Source: Sphingomicrobium aestuariivivum (lineage in GTDB: Bacteria; Pseudomonadota; Alphaproteobacteria; Sphingomonadales; Sphingomonadaceae). Taken from it: a stretch of 64,000 nt of DNA. Of this stretch, positions 33,277 to 41,995 are shown piece by piece. Both the position numbers and the translations under genes were made by a program. The stretch is from assembly GCF_024721585.1 (NCBI RefSeq), contig NZ_CP102629.1, positions 1,054,001-1,118,000 on the forward strand, written 5' to 3'. The notes beneath the pieces are model-generated. The model was given only the letters and a program-made list of their open reading frames with translations, had not been told where the DNA came from and did no database searches. Within the stretch, counting starts at the first letter, position 1. The number at the start of each line of letters is the position of its first letter.

Positions 33277-35070
33277 TCAGCTCCCGACTGCCACCCGCGC
33301 CCCGGGCGAGGGCGTCGGCGAGAGATGCTGGGCGATCATCGCCTGCAGTTGCTCGAGCTTCACCGGCTTGGTGAGATGCGCCTGCATCCCGGCGGCAAGG
33401 CACTCCTCGACATCCTCGGCAAAGGCGTTGGCGGTGAGCGCGATGATCGGCAGCGATTCGGCGCCATGGCCGAGCCGCCGCAGCCGCTTTGTCGCATCGA
33501 TCCCGCCGAGATGCGGCATCTGGAGGTCCATCAGGACGAGCCCGTAGGGGCGCCCCTCGCGCGCCGCCTGCTCGATCGCGTCGACCGCCTCGAGCCCGTC
33601 GGCGGCGAGGTCGCAGGCCACCCCCAGCTGCTCGCACATGGCGGTGGCGAGCATCTGGTTCACTTCATTGTCCTCGACCACCAGCAGGCGGGCATCGCCG
33701 AACTGCTCGTCACGCGCGGCCCGCATTGGCGTTACCCCGTGCGGGGAGGCTCTCTCGACGAGCGGCAGGTCGATGGTGAAGGTCGAGCCCTCGCCTTGCG
33801 CGCTCTCGACCTTGAGGCGCCCGCCCATCGCGTCGGCAAGCCGCCGGCTGATCGCCAGTCCCAGCCCCGAGCCGCCGAAGTCGCGCGCGGTGGTGCTGGC
33901 GCCCTGGTCGAAGGTGTCGAAGATCTGCTTCTGCTTGCCCTCGGGGATGCCGATGCCGCTATCGATCACGGCGATCTCGACCCGCGGGCCGTCATCGCCC
34001 CCGCACCGCCGCGCCGCGACGCGGATGCTGCCCTTCTCGGTGAATTTCACCGCATTGCCGAGGAGGTTGAGGAGGATTTGCCGCACGCGCAGCCGGTCGC
34101 CTTCCATGAAGTCGGGAATGGCGGGGTCGCAGTCGACCTCCAGCTCCAGCCCCTTGGCCTCGGCGGCGGCGCGCATGATGTCGACGCAGGCATGGATCTT
34201 GGCGCGCAGGTCGACCGGTTCGTGCAAGAGCTCGAGCCGTCCCGCCTCGATCTTGGAGATGTCGAGGATGTCGTTCAGGAGCTGCAGCATCGAAGTGCCG
34301 CTGTCATGGATGAGCTGGACGTGGCGGTGCTGTTTCTCGGTCAACGGTTCGGCGAGGAGCAGCTCCGTGAAGCCGAGCACGCCGTTCATCGGCGTGCGGA
34401 TCTCGTGGCTCATATTGGCGAGAAAATGGCTCTTGGCGGCGGCGGCATGCTTGGCGGCATGGAGCGCCTTCTTGAGCTCCTTTTGCTGTTCGAGCTCGTC
34501 GGTGCGGTCGCGGAAGACGCCGAACAGCTGCGTGGGCTTGCCGGTCTCGTCCTTGTCGACCTTGGCGATCGATTCCACCGTTCGCACCTCGCCGTCGGCG
34601 CGCACCATGCGGGCGGTGAAGCGATAGTCGCGGCCGCCCGCAAGCGCGTCCTCGACCAGTTCGGCAACCGCCTCGCGGTCGTCGGGGTGGTAGACGTCGA
34701 GCGCCTCGTCCAGCGTCGGCACATGTCCCGGCTCCACCCCGTGGATCCGGCAGGTCTCGTCCGACCAGTAGAGCTCCTTCTCCTCGAGATCGATCAGCCA
34801 GTGGCCGACATGGGCGGTCGCCTCGGTCATGAGGAGGAGGTGGTTGGCCTCGTTGAGTTCGTCGATCGCCCGCGCGCGATGCTCGGCAAGTTGCGTCAGC
34901 CGGTCGGTTTGTGCCGAGGCCGACCGGGCGGCCTGCGCCTGCCTCAGCGCGAAGAAGAGGAGGAGGGTCACGAAACAGGCGGTCGCCACCAGCCCGAGCC
35001 CCATCAGCCGCGCGACCAGATAGGCGAGACCGATCGCCAGTACCGCGGCCATGTTCTTCCATCCGTGCAT
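33277..35070 (-). CDS. hybrid sensor histidine kinase with PAS and receiver domains
   Basis: A protein of 597 residues. Two adjacent membrane helices (about 8-25 and 27-43) with almost no periplasmic loop, a short coiled segment, a PAS domain (about 75-195, with WSDETCRIHG and FTARMVRADGEVRTVESIAKV), a HisKA helix with MSHEIRTPMNG (His222), HATPase (NLLGNAVKFTEKG, GGSGLGLAIS), and a receiver domain from about 461 with the phosphorylated Asp515 in VLMDLQMP. No Hpt domain and no cognate response regulator is adjacent, so its output partner is elsewhere. The ATG at 35070 is preceded by AGGAAGG; an ATG 11 codons upstream is open. Divergent from the pseudaminic acid locus. Confidence 0.9.
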   Translation of the reverse strand: MHGWKNMAAVLAIGLAYLVARLMGLGLVATACFVTLLLFFALRQAQAARSASAQTDRLTQLAEHRARAIDELNEANHLLLMTEATAHVGHWLIDLEEKELYWSDETCRIHGVEPGHVPTLDEALDVYHPDDREAVAELVEDALAGGRDYRFTARMVRADGEVRTVESIAKVDKDETGKPTQLFGVFRDRTDELEQQKELKKALHAAKHAAAAKSHFLANMSHEIRTPMNGVLGFTELLLAEPLTEKQHRHVQLIHDSGTSMLQLLNDILDISKIEAGRLELLHEPVDLRAKIHACVDIMRAAAEAKGLELEVDCDPAIPDFMEGDRLRVRQILLNLLGNAVKFTEKGSIRVAARRCGGDDGPRVEIAVIDSGIGIPEGKQKQIFDTFDQGASTTARDFGGSGLGLAISRRLADAMGGRLKVESAQGEGSTFTIDLPLVERASPHGVTPMRAARDEQFGDARLLVVEDNEVNQMLATAMCEQLGVACDLAADGLEAVDAIEQAAREGRPYGLVLMDLQMPHLGGIDATKRLRRLGHGAESLPIIALTANAFAEDVEECLAAGMQAHLTKPVKLEQLQAMIAQHLSPTPSPGARVAVGS

Positions 35071-35193
35071 AGCTTCCCTTCCTGTCACGAATTCGGCGGT
35101 CATGAGGCTAGGCGCGGTGGCTCACCGGGACATGAATCTTTCCTCCGTTTCCAAGCAAATGGGCGAAGCGTGCGCGCAGTTGCGCCGACAACC

Positions 35194-35213
35194 GCACCGA
35201 TGCGGTGCTTTTT
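35194..35213 (+). terminator. terminator-like hairpin in the leader of pseI
   Basis: GCACCG/CGGTGC with a 3-base loop, followed directly by five T, 66 bases before the pseI start. An alternative pairing (ACCGCA with TGCGGT) overlaps it and would break the terminator stem. Two exclusive hairpins, one with a T-run, are what a transcription attenuator looks like. No leader peptide with a telling codon run is seen. Confidence 0.45.
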
Positions 35214-35279
35214 CCGCTGGCTCGCCGACCGCATCTGGCGACTTGATCGCTCGAGGGTTGAGCGGGCAGAAGGGACGGC

Positions 35280-36353
35280 ATGGAAAGCCCAACCCCCGCC
35301 ATGCGGATCGGCGACCGGCGCATCGCGCCCGACGCGCGCCCCTATGTCATCGCCGAAATGTCGGCCAACCATGGCGGCGACCTGTCGCGCGCGCTCGACA
35401 TCATCGCCGCCGCCGCCGAGGCCGGCGCGAGCGCGATCAAGCTCCAGACCTATACCGCCGACACGCTGACCATCGAATGCGACAAGCCCGACTTCCGCAT
35501 CGACAACCCCGAGAGCCTGTGGAACGGGCGCACGCTCTACGACCTCTACGAGGAAGCGCATACGCCGTGGGACTGGCACGAGCCGCTGTTCGAGGCGGCG
35601 CGCGAGGCGGGCATCCACATCTTCTCGAGCCCCTTCGACGAGAGTGCGGTCGACCTGCTCGAGCGGCTTGAAACCCCCGCCTACAAGATCGCCTCCTTCG
35701 AGCGCAATTTCATCCCGCTCCTCGAAAAGGTGGCGGCGACCGACAAGCCGGTGATCGTCTCCTGCGGCCTCGCGACGATGGAGGATATCGAGGAATCGGT
35801 CGCGGCACTGCGCGCCGCCAATTCGGGACCGCGCTGCCTCCTTACCTGCACCTCGAGCTATCCCGCCGCGATTGGCGACAGCAACCTACGCCGCATCCCC
35901 GCGATGCAGGCCGCCTTCCCCGACTGCCAGGTCGGCCTGTCGGACCATACGCTCGGCAACACCGCCGCGATCGCCGCGGTCGCGCTCGGGGCCTGCGTGT
36001 TCGAAAAGCATTTCAAGCTCGGCGACGATGACAGCTCGGTCGACGCGGCCTTCTCGGTCACGCCCGGGGGCCTGCGCGACTATGTCCGCTCGATCGAGGA
36101 TGCATGGAGCGCGCTCGGCGAGGCGAAATTCGGCGCGGCGAGCGAGAATGAAGCCCAGTCGGCAATCTTCCGCCGCTCCATCTATGTCGTCGAGGACATC
36201 GCCGAGGGCGAGGAACTGAGCCGCGAGAATATCCGCTGCATCCGCCCCGGCTACGGCCTCCACCCGCGCCACTTCAAGGCGCTGTTGGGCAGGAAGGCGA
36301 GCCGCCCGCTCGAGCGCGGGACCCCCTTCAGCCTCGACATGGCCGCCGACTAG
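35280..36353 (+). CDS. pseI: pseudaminic acid synthase PseI
   Basis: A protein of 357 residues. The NeuB-type TIM barrel begins YVIAEMSANHGGDLSRALD and continues with AIKLQTYTADTLT, IFSSPFDESAVDLLE and KIASFERNFIPLL; a C-terminal SAF (antifreeze-like) domain covers about 290-355. The long Thr/Ile insertion IECDKPDFRI after TLT and the E-x-AHTPWDWH segment are typical of PseI rather than sialic acid synthase NeuB. It condenses 2,4-diacetamido-2,4,6-trideoxy-L-altrose with phosphoenolpyruvate to give pseudaminic acid. AAGGG lies five bases ahead of the ATG. It is alone on its strand here, ending convergently (4-base overlap) with the glycosyltransferase gene. Confidence 0.92.
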   Translation: MESPTPAMRIGDRRIAPDARPYVIAEMSANHGGDLSRALDIIAAAAEAGASAIKLQTYTADTLTIECDKPDFRIDNPESLWNGRTLYDLYEEAHTPWDWHEPLFEAAREAGIHIFSSPFDESAVDLLERLETPAYKIASFERNFIPLLEKVAATDKPVIVSCGLATMEDIEESVAALRAANSGPRCLLTCTSSYPAAIGDSNLRRIPAMQAAFPDCQVGLSDHTLGNTAAIAAVALGACVFEKHFKLGDDDSSVDAAFSVTPGGLRDYVRSIEDAWSALGEAKFGAASENEAQSAIFRRSIYVVEDIAEGEELSRENIRCIRPGYGLHPRHFKALLGRKASRPLERGTPFSLDMAAD

Positions 36354-37681
36354 AGAAAGCGCGCGAGCAGCGTGCCGGCATCGCGTTCGAGCGCGGCGGC
36401 ATCGGCTTCGTAGGACGCATCGTAGCGGCGCATGACCGCCTTCCAGCCGGGCGCGGTGTAAAAGGCCCGCGCCTCGGCATAGAGCCCCGCATGCCAGCCG
36501 TCCGCCTCGTGGACGAGGCCGCTGGCGATGAAGCCGTTATAATCGTGGCGCAGGCCGTCGAGCGTATCGACATGCACGACCGGGCGGCCGCCGCGCAGCA
36601 CGTTCATCGCCACCCCGCTATTGCCGCAGAAGACCATGTCGCAGGCCGCGATCTCATCGGCCAGCGGATTGCCGAACGTCACCTCGACGTTGGGGTAGCG
36701 CGCCGCGAGCGCGGAAAAGTCGTTTTCGAGGAGCGAGACGGGATGGTTGCGGATGATGATGCGGACTTCGGGGTCGTGCGCGGTAATGTCGGCGACCAGC
36801 GCCTCGACCGCCTCCGCGCGGGTGAGCGCGGTGAGGAAGATGCCGACGCTGCGGGGCCGCTCGCGCCAGGCGAAGGGCACGGTGTCGCCCTCGAGCCCGA
36901 CGAGCCCGATCTCGGCGCGGCAGCGCGAATGGCGGCGATAGGTCTCGCTCACCTCCTCGCCATAGAAGAGCGCGCAATCGGCAAGGACCGGCGGCACGTA
37001 TCCCGAATGCGGCGGGACCGGCGCATGGTTGGTGTAAATGACGTTGCGACGCTGCCGGTGCGCCGCTGCCGCAAGGCCGATGGCCTCGGGACCGTAATTG
37101 CTTGCCGTGACGACCGCGGCGATGGCCGGACGCCGTTCGAGCAGCCGCGAGAAATGCAGGTAGATGGCGAGCGCGCCGGCGATCCGCGCGGCGGGCATGA
37201 AGCTGTCGCGCGCGGCAAGGCGCGCGAGGAGCGGCCACAGCCGCGGGGCAAGTGCCAGGAAGCGCAGCAGCGTGACGAGATGGAGCGGGTGCAGGAGATA
37301 GCGCCGCGCCATCACGAGGCGGTGCAGGCCGCCACCCGCGGCGGCGGCATCGAGAATCTGCTCGACGCGGTCGATCGCATGGGCCTCGTTCTGAAAGTTC
37401 TGGACGGCGAGCACACGCGCCCCGCGATCGAGGCGTGGCGGCAGCGAGACCACCGTCTTGACCATATAGGCGAACAGGGCCAGCGGCTGGAGAAAGGCGA
37501 GCAGCACATAGAGACGGGTGACCGCGGCATAGAGCCGGTTCTTGGCGAGGATCTCGCCGAACACCGCACCGCGCACGGGCAATGTTTCCCAGCGCCTGAC
37601 GATCATCAGGGCAAGCGCCAGCGTATAGCCGCGCCGGGCGTTCGCCTCTGTCCCGATCCCCTCGAATGTCTCCCGTCGCAT
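36350..37681 (-). CDS. GT-B fold glycosyltransferase of the surface-glycan locus
   Basis: A protein of 443 residues. The C-terminal half shows a nucleotide-sugar binding pattern: SVGIFLTALTRAEAVE, IIIRNHPVSLLENDF, DMVFCGNSGVAMNVLRGGRPVVHVD. The middle has ASNYGPEAIGLAAAAHR and YTNHAPVPPHSGYVPP. This resembles the CDP-glycerophosphotransferase/capsule polysaccharide (KpsS-, polysialyltransferase-like) group of GT-B proteins. A hydrophobic stretch near residues 60-75 may anchor it at the membrane. It ends four bases into pseI on the opposite strand and is divergent from the flippase. The acceptor and donor are not known; a pseudaminyltransferase role is a reasonable guess from its place. Confidence 0.65.
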   Translation of the reverse strand: MRRETFEGIGTEANARRGYTLALALMIVRRWETLPVRGAVFGEILAKNRLYAAVTRLYVLLAFLQPLALFAYMVKTVVSLPPRLDRGARVLAVQNFQNEAHAIDRVEQILDAAAAGGGLHRLVMARRYLLHPLHLVTLLRFLALAPRLWPLLARLAARDSFMPAARIAGALAIYLHFSRLLERRPAIAAVVTASNYGPEAIGLAAAAHRQRRNVIYTNHAPVPPHSGYVPPVLADCALFYGEEVSETYRRHSRCRAEIGLVGLEGDTVPFAWRERPRSVGIFLTALTRAEAVEALVADITAHDPEVRIIIRNHPVSLLENDFSALAARYPNVEVTFGNPLADEIAACDMVFCGNSGVAMNVLRGGRPVVHVDTLDGLRHDYNGFIASGLVHEADGWHAGLYAEARAFYTAPGWKAVMRRYDASYEADAAALERDAGTLLARFL

Positions 37682-37848
37682 GCTGCTGACGATCCCCGCA
37701 TCTTTTTGGCCGCCACCGCGGCGACCGGCCCTCCATCGCAGGCAATTATTAACATTCCCGCCCTACATGGTTACCACATAGGTAAGTATTTTGGGATTCA
37801 CCTGCCGGGGGGCATGGTGCGTCGCGGGGACATCGGGGACTTCACACC
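37682..37848. promoter_or_regulatory. divergent control region between glycosyltransferase and flippase genes
   Basis: About 170 bases, AT-richer than the genome average. It contains TTAACA (about 37749), and a TTACC-ACATA-GGTAA dyad at about 37769-37783, followed by TAAGTATTTT. I cannot fix the promoters, but divergent transcription units must start here. Confidence 0.4.
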
Positions 37849-39129
37849 TTGAACGCGAAGAGATTTCTGGCGCTCCAGTCGCTGTTTTACGCCTTCGCCA
37901 ACGGCATCGAGGCGCTCGTCCCCTTCCTCCTCGCGCCGATCCTCACGCGCGCGCTCGATCCGGCCGAATATGGCATCTGGGTGCTGTTCATAACCTATGC
38001 CACCTTCCTGCGCCCGATCGTCGGGCTGACGACGCAGGATGCGATCCGCATGCGCTTCTACGATTTCGACCAGAAGCAGCTCGACCAGTTCACCCACACC
38101 ATCCTGTTCGTCATGACGGTGCTCGCGCTGGCCGTCGCGGGGCTGACGTGGATCCTTCGCGAACCGCTCGAGGCGGCGACCAAATTCCCCGCCGAGTGGC
38201 TCGCCACGGTGGTCCTCGGCGCCTTCCTCTTCGAGGTCTTCTACACCGCGCTCGCGCTCCAGCAGTTCCACAACAACCGCAAGGCCTTCCTCCTCACGCA
38301 GGTCGCGCAGGCGGTCCTCAGCCTCGTCTTCATCTCGGGCTTCCTCTATGCCGGCTGGGACTGGCGCGGGGTCATCCTCGGGCGCATGGGCGGGCTGTCC
38401 ATCGCCGCGCTCCTGTCGCTGTGGACGCTCGGCTACCGCCCGCGCGCCTTCCTGCGCATCCCCGAGCGCTCCTTCTATCGCCAGATCGCGCGCTTCGGCG
38501 TGATCTACTGGCCCTCGGGCATGGTGATCATGGCGGTGGCGATGACCGACAAGGTGGTGGCGGCGCATTATCTCGGCGTGTCGGCGAGCGCGATCTACGG
38601 GGTCGCCGCGCTGTTCGCCTCGGCGTATTGGGTCCTCAACCACAGCTTCGTCCTCGCCTGGACGCCGTGGCTGTTCCGCAAGCTGCGCGCCGCGCCCGAC
38701 GACGGCATCGCCGACGTGCTGACCATCTCGGCCATCTATTTCGTCCTCGCCACGCTGGCGGCAGGCGGCATCTACGTGGCCTCGCTGATCGTGGCGCCCT
38801 ATCTCCTCGGCGAGGACTTCCACAGCGCCATCCCGCTGATGAAATATATCATGGGCGCGATCCTCCTGCAGGGCTTCTTCATGCACAACATGAAGTTCCT
38901 CCATTACGACAAGAGCATCGGCGTCATGTCGGCCTGCAGCGCGATCGTCATCGTCCTCAACCTCATTCTCAGCATGCAATGGGCATCGAGCCTCGGCCTG
39001 CGCGGCATCATGCTCGCGACCGCCTTGTCCTTTGCCGTGGTTTTTGCCGCCAGCGCCGTCATGGTGGGCTACCGCCTCTATCGGGTGGCCAAGGTCAAAA
39101 AGGGAGTTGAACCCGTTGTTTCAGGATAA
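37849..39129 (+). CDS. polysaccharide flippase, Wzx-like (MOP superfamily)
   Basis: A protein of 426 residues with about twelve membrane helices. The start FLALQSLFYAFANGIEALVPFLLAPILTRALDPAEYGIWVLF matches the first two helices and loop of O-antigen flippases. It should move lipid-linked oligosaccharides from the cytosolic to the periplasmic face. The start is a TTG (37849) with GGGGA about ten bases upstream; no in-frame ATG precedes the first conserved helix. Overlaps the pseB start by 14 bases, so lipid-linked glycan export and pseudaminic acid synthesis are cotranscribed. Confidence 0.85.
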   Translation: MNAKRFLALQSLFYAFANGIEALVPFLLAPILTRALDPAEYGIWVLFITYATFLRPIVGLTTQDAIRMRFYDFDQKQLDQFTHTILFVMTVLALAVAGLTWILREPLEAATKFPAEWLATVVLGAFLFEVFYTALALQQFHNNRKAFLLTQVAQAVLSLVFISGFLYAGWDWRGVILGRMGGLSIAALLSLWTLGYRPRAFLRIPERSFYRQIARFGVIYWPSGMVIMAVAMTDKVVAAHYLGVSASAIYGVAALFASAYWVLNHSFVLAWTPWLFRKLRAAPDDGIADVLTISAIYFVLATLAAGGIYVASLIVAPYLLGEDFHSAIPLMKYIMGAILLQGFFMHNMKFLHYDKSIGVMSACSAIVIVLNLILSMQWASSLGLRGIMLATALSFAVVFAASAVMVGYRLYRVAKVKKGVEPVVSG

Positions 39130-40126
39130 GAGCATTCTCATCACCGGGGGCACCGGCTCCTTCGGCCGCCGCTTCATCAAGACGATCCTCGAGCGCTACA
39201 AGGCGCGCCGCGTCATCGTCTTCTCGCGCGACGAATATAAACAGTCGGTCATGCAGGAGGTCTATAACGCCCCCGCCATGCGCTACTTCCTCGGCGACAT
39301 CCGCGACCGGCAGCGCCTGATGCAGGCGATGGAGGGTGTCGACGTCGTTGTCCATGCCGCGGCCCTCAAGCAGGTGCCCGCGCTCGAGTACAACCCCATC
39401 GAGGCGGTGAAGACCAACATCCTCGGCACCGAGAATGTCATCGAGGCCGCGCTCCATCACAATGTCGAACGCGTCATCGCCCTGTCGACCGACAAGGCCG
39501 CCGCGCCGGTCAACCTCTATGGCGCGACCAAGCTCGCCGCCGAGAAGATCGCCATCTCGGCCAACAATGTCATCGGCACGCGCGACACCCGCCTGTCGGT
39601 CGTGCGCTACGGCAATGTCATCGGCTCGCGCGGTTCGGTCATCCCGCTGTTCCAGAAGCTGAAAGCCGAAGGCGCGAGCGAATTCCCGATCACCGATCCC
39701 AAGATGACGCGCTTCCTTCTCACCCTCCAGCAGAGCGTCGACTTCGTCATCGACTGTGCCGCGCGCATGCATGGCGGCGAGACCTTCATCCCGCGCATCC
39801 CCTCGGCCACCATCGAGACCATTGCCGAGGCGATCGATCCCGACATGCCGCACAAACATGTCGGCATCCGCCCGGGCGAGAAGCTGCACGAGGTGCTGAT
39901 CCAGCCCGATGCCTCGTGGCAGACGGTCGAATATGACCGCCATTACGTCATCAAGCCGAGCTTCAACTTCAACCGCATCGACACCGATTACCTGACCGCC
40001 GCCAATGGCGAGAAGGGCCGTCTCGTCGGCGACGAGTTCGACTACAACTCGCGCGACAACGACCATTATGTGGACGCGGCCGAGCTGCGCGAGATGATCG
40101 CGGGCGCCATGCCCTTCGACGCCTGA
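39116..40126 (+). CDS. pseB: PseB, UDP-GlcNAc 4,6-dehydratase (C5-inverting)
   Basis: A protein of 336 residues. NADP-binding GGTGSFG is at 11-17 and the catalytic Asp126-Lys127 and Tyr135-x3-Lys139 lie in STDKAAAPVNLYGATK, the same spacing as in H. pylori FlaA1. SDR enzymes with this DK pair invert C5 and start pseudaminic acid synthesis from UDP-GlcNAc. The TTG at 39116 gives MFQDKSILITGG, the expected beginning; AGGGAG lies nine bases before it. The C-terminus carries about 40 extra residues (FNRIDTDYLTAANGEKGRLVGDEFDYNS), normal for PseB. Confidence 0.93.
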   Translation: MFQDKSILITGGTGSFGRRFIKTILERYKARRVIVFSRDEYKQSVMQEVYNAPAMRYFLGDIRDRQRLMQAMEGVDVVVHAAALKQVPALEYNPIEAVKTNILGTENVIEAALHHNVERVIALSTDKAAAPVNLYGATKLAAEKIAISANNVIGTRDTRLSVVRYGNVIGSRGSVIPLFQKLKAEGASEFPITDPKMTRFLLTLQQSVDFVIDCAARMHGGETFIPRIPSATIETIAEAIDPDMPHKHVGIRPGEKLHEVLIQPDASWQTVEYDRHYVIKPSFNFNRIDTDYLTAANGEKGRLVGDEFDYNSRDNDHYVDAAELREMIAGAMPFDA

Positions 40127-40144
40127 GCAAGCGAGGACCAGCCG

Positions 40145-41308
40145 ATGCCCGACCCGATCCGCTACAGCTGCCAGACGATCGACGAGGAAGATGTGGCGGC
40201 AGTCGCCGAGGTACTGCGCTCGGACTTCCTGACGCAGGGCCCTGCCACCCGCCGCTTCGAGCAGGCGGTCGCCGATTATGTCGGTACCGGCCATGGCGTG
40301 GCGGTTTCCAACGGCACTGCCGCGCTCCATCTCCTCGCGCAGGCGCTGGGGCTCGGGCCCGGCAAGCTGTTGTGGACCAGCCCCAACAGCTTCGTCGCCT
40401 CGGCCAATGCGGGGCGCTACCTCGGCGCCGATGTGGATTTCGTCGACATCGATCCCGCGACCGGCTCGATCGACCCCGATGCGCTCGAGGCCAGGCTCGC
40501 CGCCGGGGGCCGCAAGCCCGATCTCCTGATCGCCGTCCATTTCGCGGGCCACAGTCTCGGCTTCGAGCGGATCGCCGAGCTGTGCGAAGCGCATGGCATC
40601 CCCCTCGTCGAGGACGCCGCCCATGCGCTCGGCGCCAGCTACGCGGACCGCCCCGACATGAAGATCGGCGCGCACCCCAAGAGCCGCGCCGCCACCTTCA
40701 GCTTCCACCCCCTGAAATCGATCACCACCGCCGAGGGCGGCATGATCGTCACCGGGGACGCGGCGCTGGCCGCCGAGCTCGCCATGCTGCGCAGTCATGG
40801 CGTGACCAAGGATCCAGCGCTGCTCGAACGCGCCGACGAGGGCGCCTTCTATTACGAACAGCAGGCGCTCGGCTTCAATTATCGCATCAGCGACCTGCAG
40901 GCCGCGCTCGGCACCAGCCAGATGGCCCGTATCGATGACTTCATGGAGGCGCGCCGTGCCCGCGCGCGGCGCTACCGCGATCTCCTCGCCGACCTGCCGC
41001 TCGACCTGCCGCCCGCAACCGACGCCTCGAGCTGGCACCTCTATGTCGTCCGCCTCGATCCCGCGCGCACCGACGTGACGCGCCGCGCGGTCTTCGATGC
41101 GCTACGCGCCGACCGGATCGAGGCGCACGTCCATTACATCCCGATCCACACCCAGCCCTATTACCGCGACCTCGGCTTCGCGGCGGGCGATTTCCCGCAG
41201 GCGGAGCTTTATTACGAGCGCTGCCTCAGCCTGCCCATCTACCCGCGCATGACCGATGCCGAGCAGGACCGCGTCGTCGCCGCGCTGGCCGCCGCGCTGG
41301 GCCGATAG
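40145..41308 (+). CDS. pseC: PseC, UDP-4-amino-4,6-dideoxy-N-acetyl-beta-L-altrosamine transaminase
   Basis: A protein of 387 residues of the DegT/AryC1/StrS aminotransferase family. PLP ligands: Asp157 in VEDAAHALGASY and the Schiff-base Lys191 in FSFHPLKSITTAEGGM. It adds an amino group from glutamate to C4 of the PseB product. The GYDEQQALGFNYRISDLQAALG-like segment is typical of the family. AGCGAGGA precedes the ATG, 18 bp after pseB; next gene starts three bases after its stop. Confidence 0.94.
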   Translation: MPDPIRYSCQTIDEEDVAAVAEVLRSDFLTQGPATRRFEQAVADYVGTGHGVAVSNGTAALHLLAQALGLGPGKLLWTSPNSFVASANAGRYLGADVDFVDIDPATGSIDPDALEARLAAGGRKPDLLIAVHFAGHSLGFERIAELCEAHGIPLVEDAAHALGASYADRPDMKIGAHPKSRAATFSFHPLKSITTAEGGMIVTGDAALAAELAMLRSHGVTKDPALLERADEGAFYYEQQALGFNYRISDLQAALGTSQMARIDDFMEARRARARRYRDLLADLPLDLPPATDASSWHLYVVRLDPARTDVTRRAVFDALRADRIEAHVHYIPIHTQPYYRDLGFAAGDFPQAELYYERCLSLPIYPRMTDAEQDRVVAALAAALGR

Positions 41309-41311
41309 GCG

Positions 41312-41995
41312 ATGCGCAAGGTCGCGATCATCCAGGCGCGCATGGGCTCCTCCCGGCTGCCCGGAAAGGTGCTCAAGCCGCTCGGCCACCGCCTCGTCCT
41401 CGACCATGTCGTGACCCGCGTAATGGCGGCGCGGCGGCTCGACGCGGTGGTCGTCGCGACCTCCGACCTTGCCGGCGACGACGCCGTCGAGGTGCATTGC
41501 GCCAGCCACGGCTGGACCTGCGTGCGCGGCGATGAGCAGGATGTGCTCGGCCGTTACGCCAAGGCGGCGCGCGCGGCACGGGCGGACATCGTCGTCCGCG
41601 TCACTGCCGATTGCCCGCTCTTCTCGCCGCTGATCCTCGACGCGATGCTCGAGCGCTTCGATCCGGACGCCATGGATTACATGTCGACCAACTGGCCGAC
41701 CCGCAGCTTCCCCGTCGGGCTCGACTGCGAGGTGATGCGCGTTGACCGTCTCCTCGCCATCGCGGAAACGACCGGCGACCCATACGACCGCGAGCATGTG
41801 ACCCCGCATTTCTACCGCAACCCGGACCGTTTCCGGCTGGCCAGCCATGCTTGCGGGCGCGACCTGTCGGCGATCTCGATCACCCTCGATACGGCGGAGG
41901 ATTATGCGCGGCTGGAAGCGCTGGTCGAAAGGCGCCCCGAGCTGCTCGATCCCGCCGCCGACGTGGTCGCCATCGCGGCGGAGGAGCTGGGCTAG
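41312..41995 (+). CDS. SpsF-type cytidylyltransferase, probable CMP-pseudaminic acid synthetase
   Basis: A protein of 227 residues. It begins VAIIQARMGSSRLPGKVLKPL and contains VRVTADCPLFSPLILD and YDREHVTPHFY, the marks of SpsF/CMP-KDO-synthetase-like nucleotidyltransferases. Classical PseF starts instead with an ARGGSKRIPxKN motif. As it stands directly after pseC and no other CMP-sugar synthetase is in the locus, it probably activates pseudaminic acid with CTP. Activity on that sugar is inferred from position. It ends convergently with pseG, overlapping by four bases. Confidence 0.8.
   Translation: MRKVAIIQARMGSSRLPGKVLKPLGHRLVLDHVVTRVMAARRLDAVVVATSDLAGDDAVEVHCASHGWTCVRGDEQDVLGRYAKAARAARADIVVRVTADCPLFSPLILDAMLERFDPDAMDYMSTNWPTRSFPVGLDCEVMRVDRLLAIAETTGDPYDREHVTPHFYRNPDRFRLASHACGRDLSAISITLDTAEDYARLEALVERRPELLDPAADVVAIAAEELG

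Noticed and set aside
39095-41038. Long open frame (about 650 codons) opposite pseB and pseC
   Set aside because: Shadow of two well-supported genes in GC-rich DNA; composition is Asp/Gly/Val/Arg-biased with no domain. The same holds for long antisense frames at 11763-14138, 19641-21257, 21471-23321, 57311-59896 and 59622-61988.
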